A stretch of 64,000 bases of DNA. Origin: Eubacteriaceae bacterium. Its GTDB lineage: Bacteria; Bacillota; Clostridia; Lachnospirales; Lachnospiraceae. The position numbers were made by a program, and so were the translations under genes. The stretch spans positions 1 to 64,000 of the forward strand of contig CABIWJ010000001.1 in the NCBI GenBank assembly GCA_902362455.1, written 5' to 3'. Shown here piece by piece: positions 62,619-64,000 of the stretch (position 1 is the first letter of the stretch; each line of letters starts with the position of its first letter). The notes beneath the pieces were generated by a model. The model saw nothing but the letters and a program-made list of their open reading frames with translations. It made no database searches and was not told where the DNA came from.

Positions 62619-62833
62619 AAATATCTTATAAGATTTTGCAGACAGAGAAACTAGTATGTGATTAATAATATTTTACCAGACCATACAGACAGAGAAATAT
62701 GACAGATAATTGTAAATATTAAAGGTATTTTCCATTAGTTTACAGCATACATTATTATAAGTATACGAGTGAGGCCGCAAATTATTATGTGCATGCATTT
62801 GCAAAGTAGTAATTAAGGCGTGGAGGAGTAAAA

Positions 62834-63262
62834 GTGAAGAAATGGAAAGGAGTACTTACAGGTATCCTGATATGTTTTGGGATATTTATGTGTGCTAATG
62901 TTCTGACCGGGTGTAGTATAGAATCAAATGATGAAAAGAAGTTAGGGGAGGTTGATTTTACGGTAGTGCCTGAGGAGAGTATTCCGGTTGAATTAAAGAC
63001 TATTATCGATGAACGCAAGAAGGATATGTTTAAAACGACATTTATTGATAATGATAGTCTGTACATAATAATCGGATACGGAAGTCAGCCGACAGGGGGA
63101 TATAGCATTGGTGTAAGCGAATTATATGAAACGAAGAACGGAATATATGTTAAGACAGAATTTCTTGGACCATCGAAGAATGAGGTGGTCAGCCAGATGG
63201 TAACCTATCCTTATATTGTAATAAAATTAGATTATATTGATAAATCTGTTGTATTTAAATAG
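62834..63262 (+). CDS. Lipoprotein with PrcB-like domain
   Basis: The protein has 142 residues, start GTG 62834 with GGAGGAG upstream. Lipobox LTGC (Cys about 27) after a signal helix (VLTGILICFGIFMCANV). The rest is one PrcB C-terminal-type domain: DSLYIIIGYGSQPTGGYSIG, VSELYETKNGIYVKTEFLGP, and MVTYPYIVIKL. PrcB was described as a partner that stabilises a surface protease (PrtP/dentilisin) in Treponema; here no such protease is in view. It is attached to the outer face of the membrane. Confidence 0.82.
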   Translation: MKKWKGVLTGILICFGIFMCANVLTGCSIESNDEKKLGEVDFTVVPEESIPVELKTIIDERKKDMFKTTFIDNDSLYIIIGYGSQPTGGYSIGVSELYETKNGIYVKTEFLGPSKNEVVSQMVTYPYIVIKLDYIDKSVVFK

Positions 63263-63339
63263 AATAAAAACAGATAGAAATACTGAGTGTGTGGTATAAA
63301 GCAAAATCAAAAAAGAAAATTATGCTGGGAGGTAATGTA

Positions 63340-64000
63340 ATGTCACTGATAAGGAAAAATATTCATATGAATAAAATGAAAGGGAAAATCGTAAGTCAGA
63401 TTACGTTAGATGATGATGTAAATGTTGCTGACCGACTTCCCGATATTGGGAATAAAATTACAGAGACAGGAAATATCGTAGTAGATGGAATTAAGGTTTC
63501 ACAGAACAAGATTTTAACTAAAGGAAAACTTAAATTCGTAATGATGTATAAGGCGATGAATCCATCAGTCGAGATACATAAGTTAGAGGGAAGTATGCCT
63601 TTTGATGAGGTTATAAATATGGACGGAATAGAAGAGGGAGATACGATAAGCGTTGATTTAGTTATCGATGATTTAAGTGTAAGTGTGATTAATTCCAGAA
63701 AAATTAGCGTGAAAGCAGTAATTACTGTAATTGCACTTGCAGAAAATATCTGTGATGAAGAGTTTGCTGTTGATATAGATGATGATAATATCGAATATAT
63801 AAAGGATAGCATTGAACTTACCCAGATTGCTATAAGGAAGAGAGATTTGCTCAGAATCAGAGAGGAAATCAATCTTGGTACGGGTAAATTAAATATAAAT
63901 GAGATAATATGGTGTACATCGAGTCTGTTTGGCCAGCAAGTTAAGGTTATGGAGGATAAGATAGGAGTCTCCGGTGAAATCGACATTTTCGTGTTGTATA
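63340..64000 (+). CDS. SPOCS (DUF3794) domain protein, cut by window end
   Basis: The frame from ATG 63340 (GGGAGG at 63327-63332) is open for 220 codons to the window end. It shows KGKIVSQITLDDDVNVADRL, ITETGNIVVDGIKVSQNKIL, KLKFVMMYKAM, then GIEEGDTISVDLVIDDLSVS, INSRKISVKAVITVIAL. The pattern of a first partial and second full beta domain is that of DUF3794/SPOCS proteins, which in spore formers build coat or membrane layers and often end with LysM. The C-terminus is not visible. It fits the CotS-like gene at 53 kb. Confidence 0.88.
   Translation, partial: MSLIRKNIHMNKMKGKIVSQITLDDDVNVADRLPDIGNKITETGNIVVDGIKVSQNKILTKGKLKFVMMYKAMNPSVEIHKLEGSMPFDEVINMDGIEEGDTISVDLVIDDLSVSVINSRKISVKAVITVIALAENICDEEFAVDIDDDNIEYIKDSIELTQIAIRKRDLLRIREEINLGTGKLNINEIIWCTSSLFGQQVKVMEDKIGVSGEIDIFVLY

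Noticed and set aside
63396..63986. A 196-codon open frame on the - strand at the window end
   Set aside because: The + strand frame from 63340 is open to the end, has GGGAGG in front and SPOCS-type sequence; the reverse frame is low-complexity Ser/Ile.

Overview
The window is AT-rich DNA (about one third G+C by eye) from a Firmicute, most likely a Lachnospiraceae bacterium near Lachnospira/Eubacterium. The evidence is the S-box riboswitch in front of metK, a Mn-dependent pyrophosphatase with CBS domains, CotS- and SPOCS-type proteins, and Rhs-type toxin cassettes with the LECNLQFF pre-toxin motif. No rRNA, tRNA or CRISPR array was seen.

Region 1 (1-18.9 kb) is a decayed, modular Rhs polymorphic-toxin island. 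It holds orphan C-terminal cassettes (YD-repeat core, hydrophobic linker, LECNLQFF junction, variable toxin tip), most of them without a start codon, and about 15 small genes that look like immunity genes and keep their own ribosome binding sites. Recognisable tips are two PD-(D/E)XK-like nucleases, a RES-domain toxin paired with an immunity protein resembling the MbcA/ParS/Xre toxin-binding domain, and several toxin remnants. Between them lie broken immunity genes, a 2'-phosphotransferase gene (kptA) embedded in an Rhs remnant, two paralogous ABC-ATPase-like proteins that lack the Walker A lysine, and an IS110-family element with a candidate bridge-RNA region. The intact, secreted Rhs parent is not visible and may lie to the left of the window.

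Region 2 (19.3-38.5 kb) is ordinary chromosome: glycogen debranching enzyme, a methyltransferase, a run of envelope proteins, a minus-strand moxR-DUF58-DUF4129-like cluster, Mn-dependent pyrophosphatase, flavin reductase, an OLD-family ATPase overlapping a shikimate kinase gene, and a G5/M23 peptidase.

Region 3 (38.5-54.3 kb) carries murA, a 1258-residue surface protein with TSP3-type repeats and a VWA domain followed by three tandem paralogous membrane proteins, SAM riboswitch-metK, a HAMP histidine kinase/OmpR regulator pair, an AI-2E-type permease, CCA-adding enzyme and a CotS-like kinase. Region 4 (54.3-64 kb) carries a PEGA protein, phosphoglucomutase, a PH-domain protein, lipoproteins, an SH3 protein, DUF4474, a metallophosphatase, a PrcB-type lipoprotein and the start of a SPOCS/DUF3794 protein.

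The least explained features are non-coding. There is a 612-bp quasi-palindrome at 59921-60532; a second palindrome at 27763-27954 shares its core. Three further palindromic insertions (22.6, 50.5 and 59.2 kb) each sit between direct copies of the neighbouring gene's start or end, with an inverted copy of that flank.
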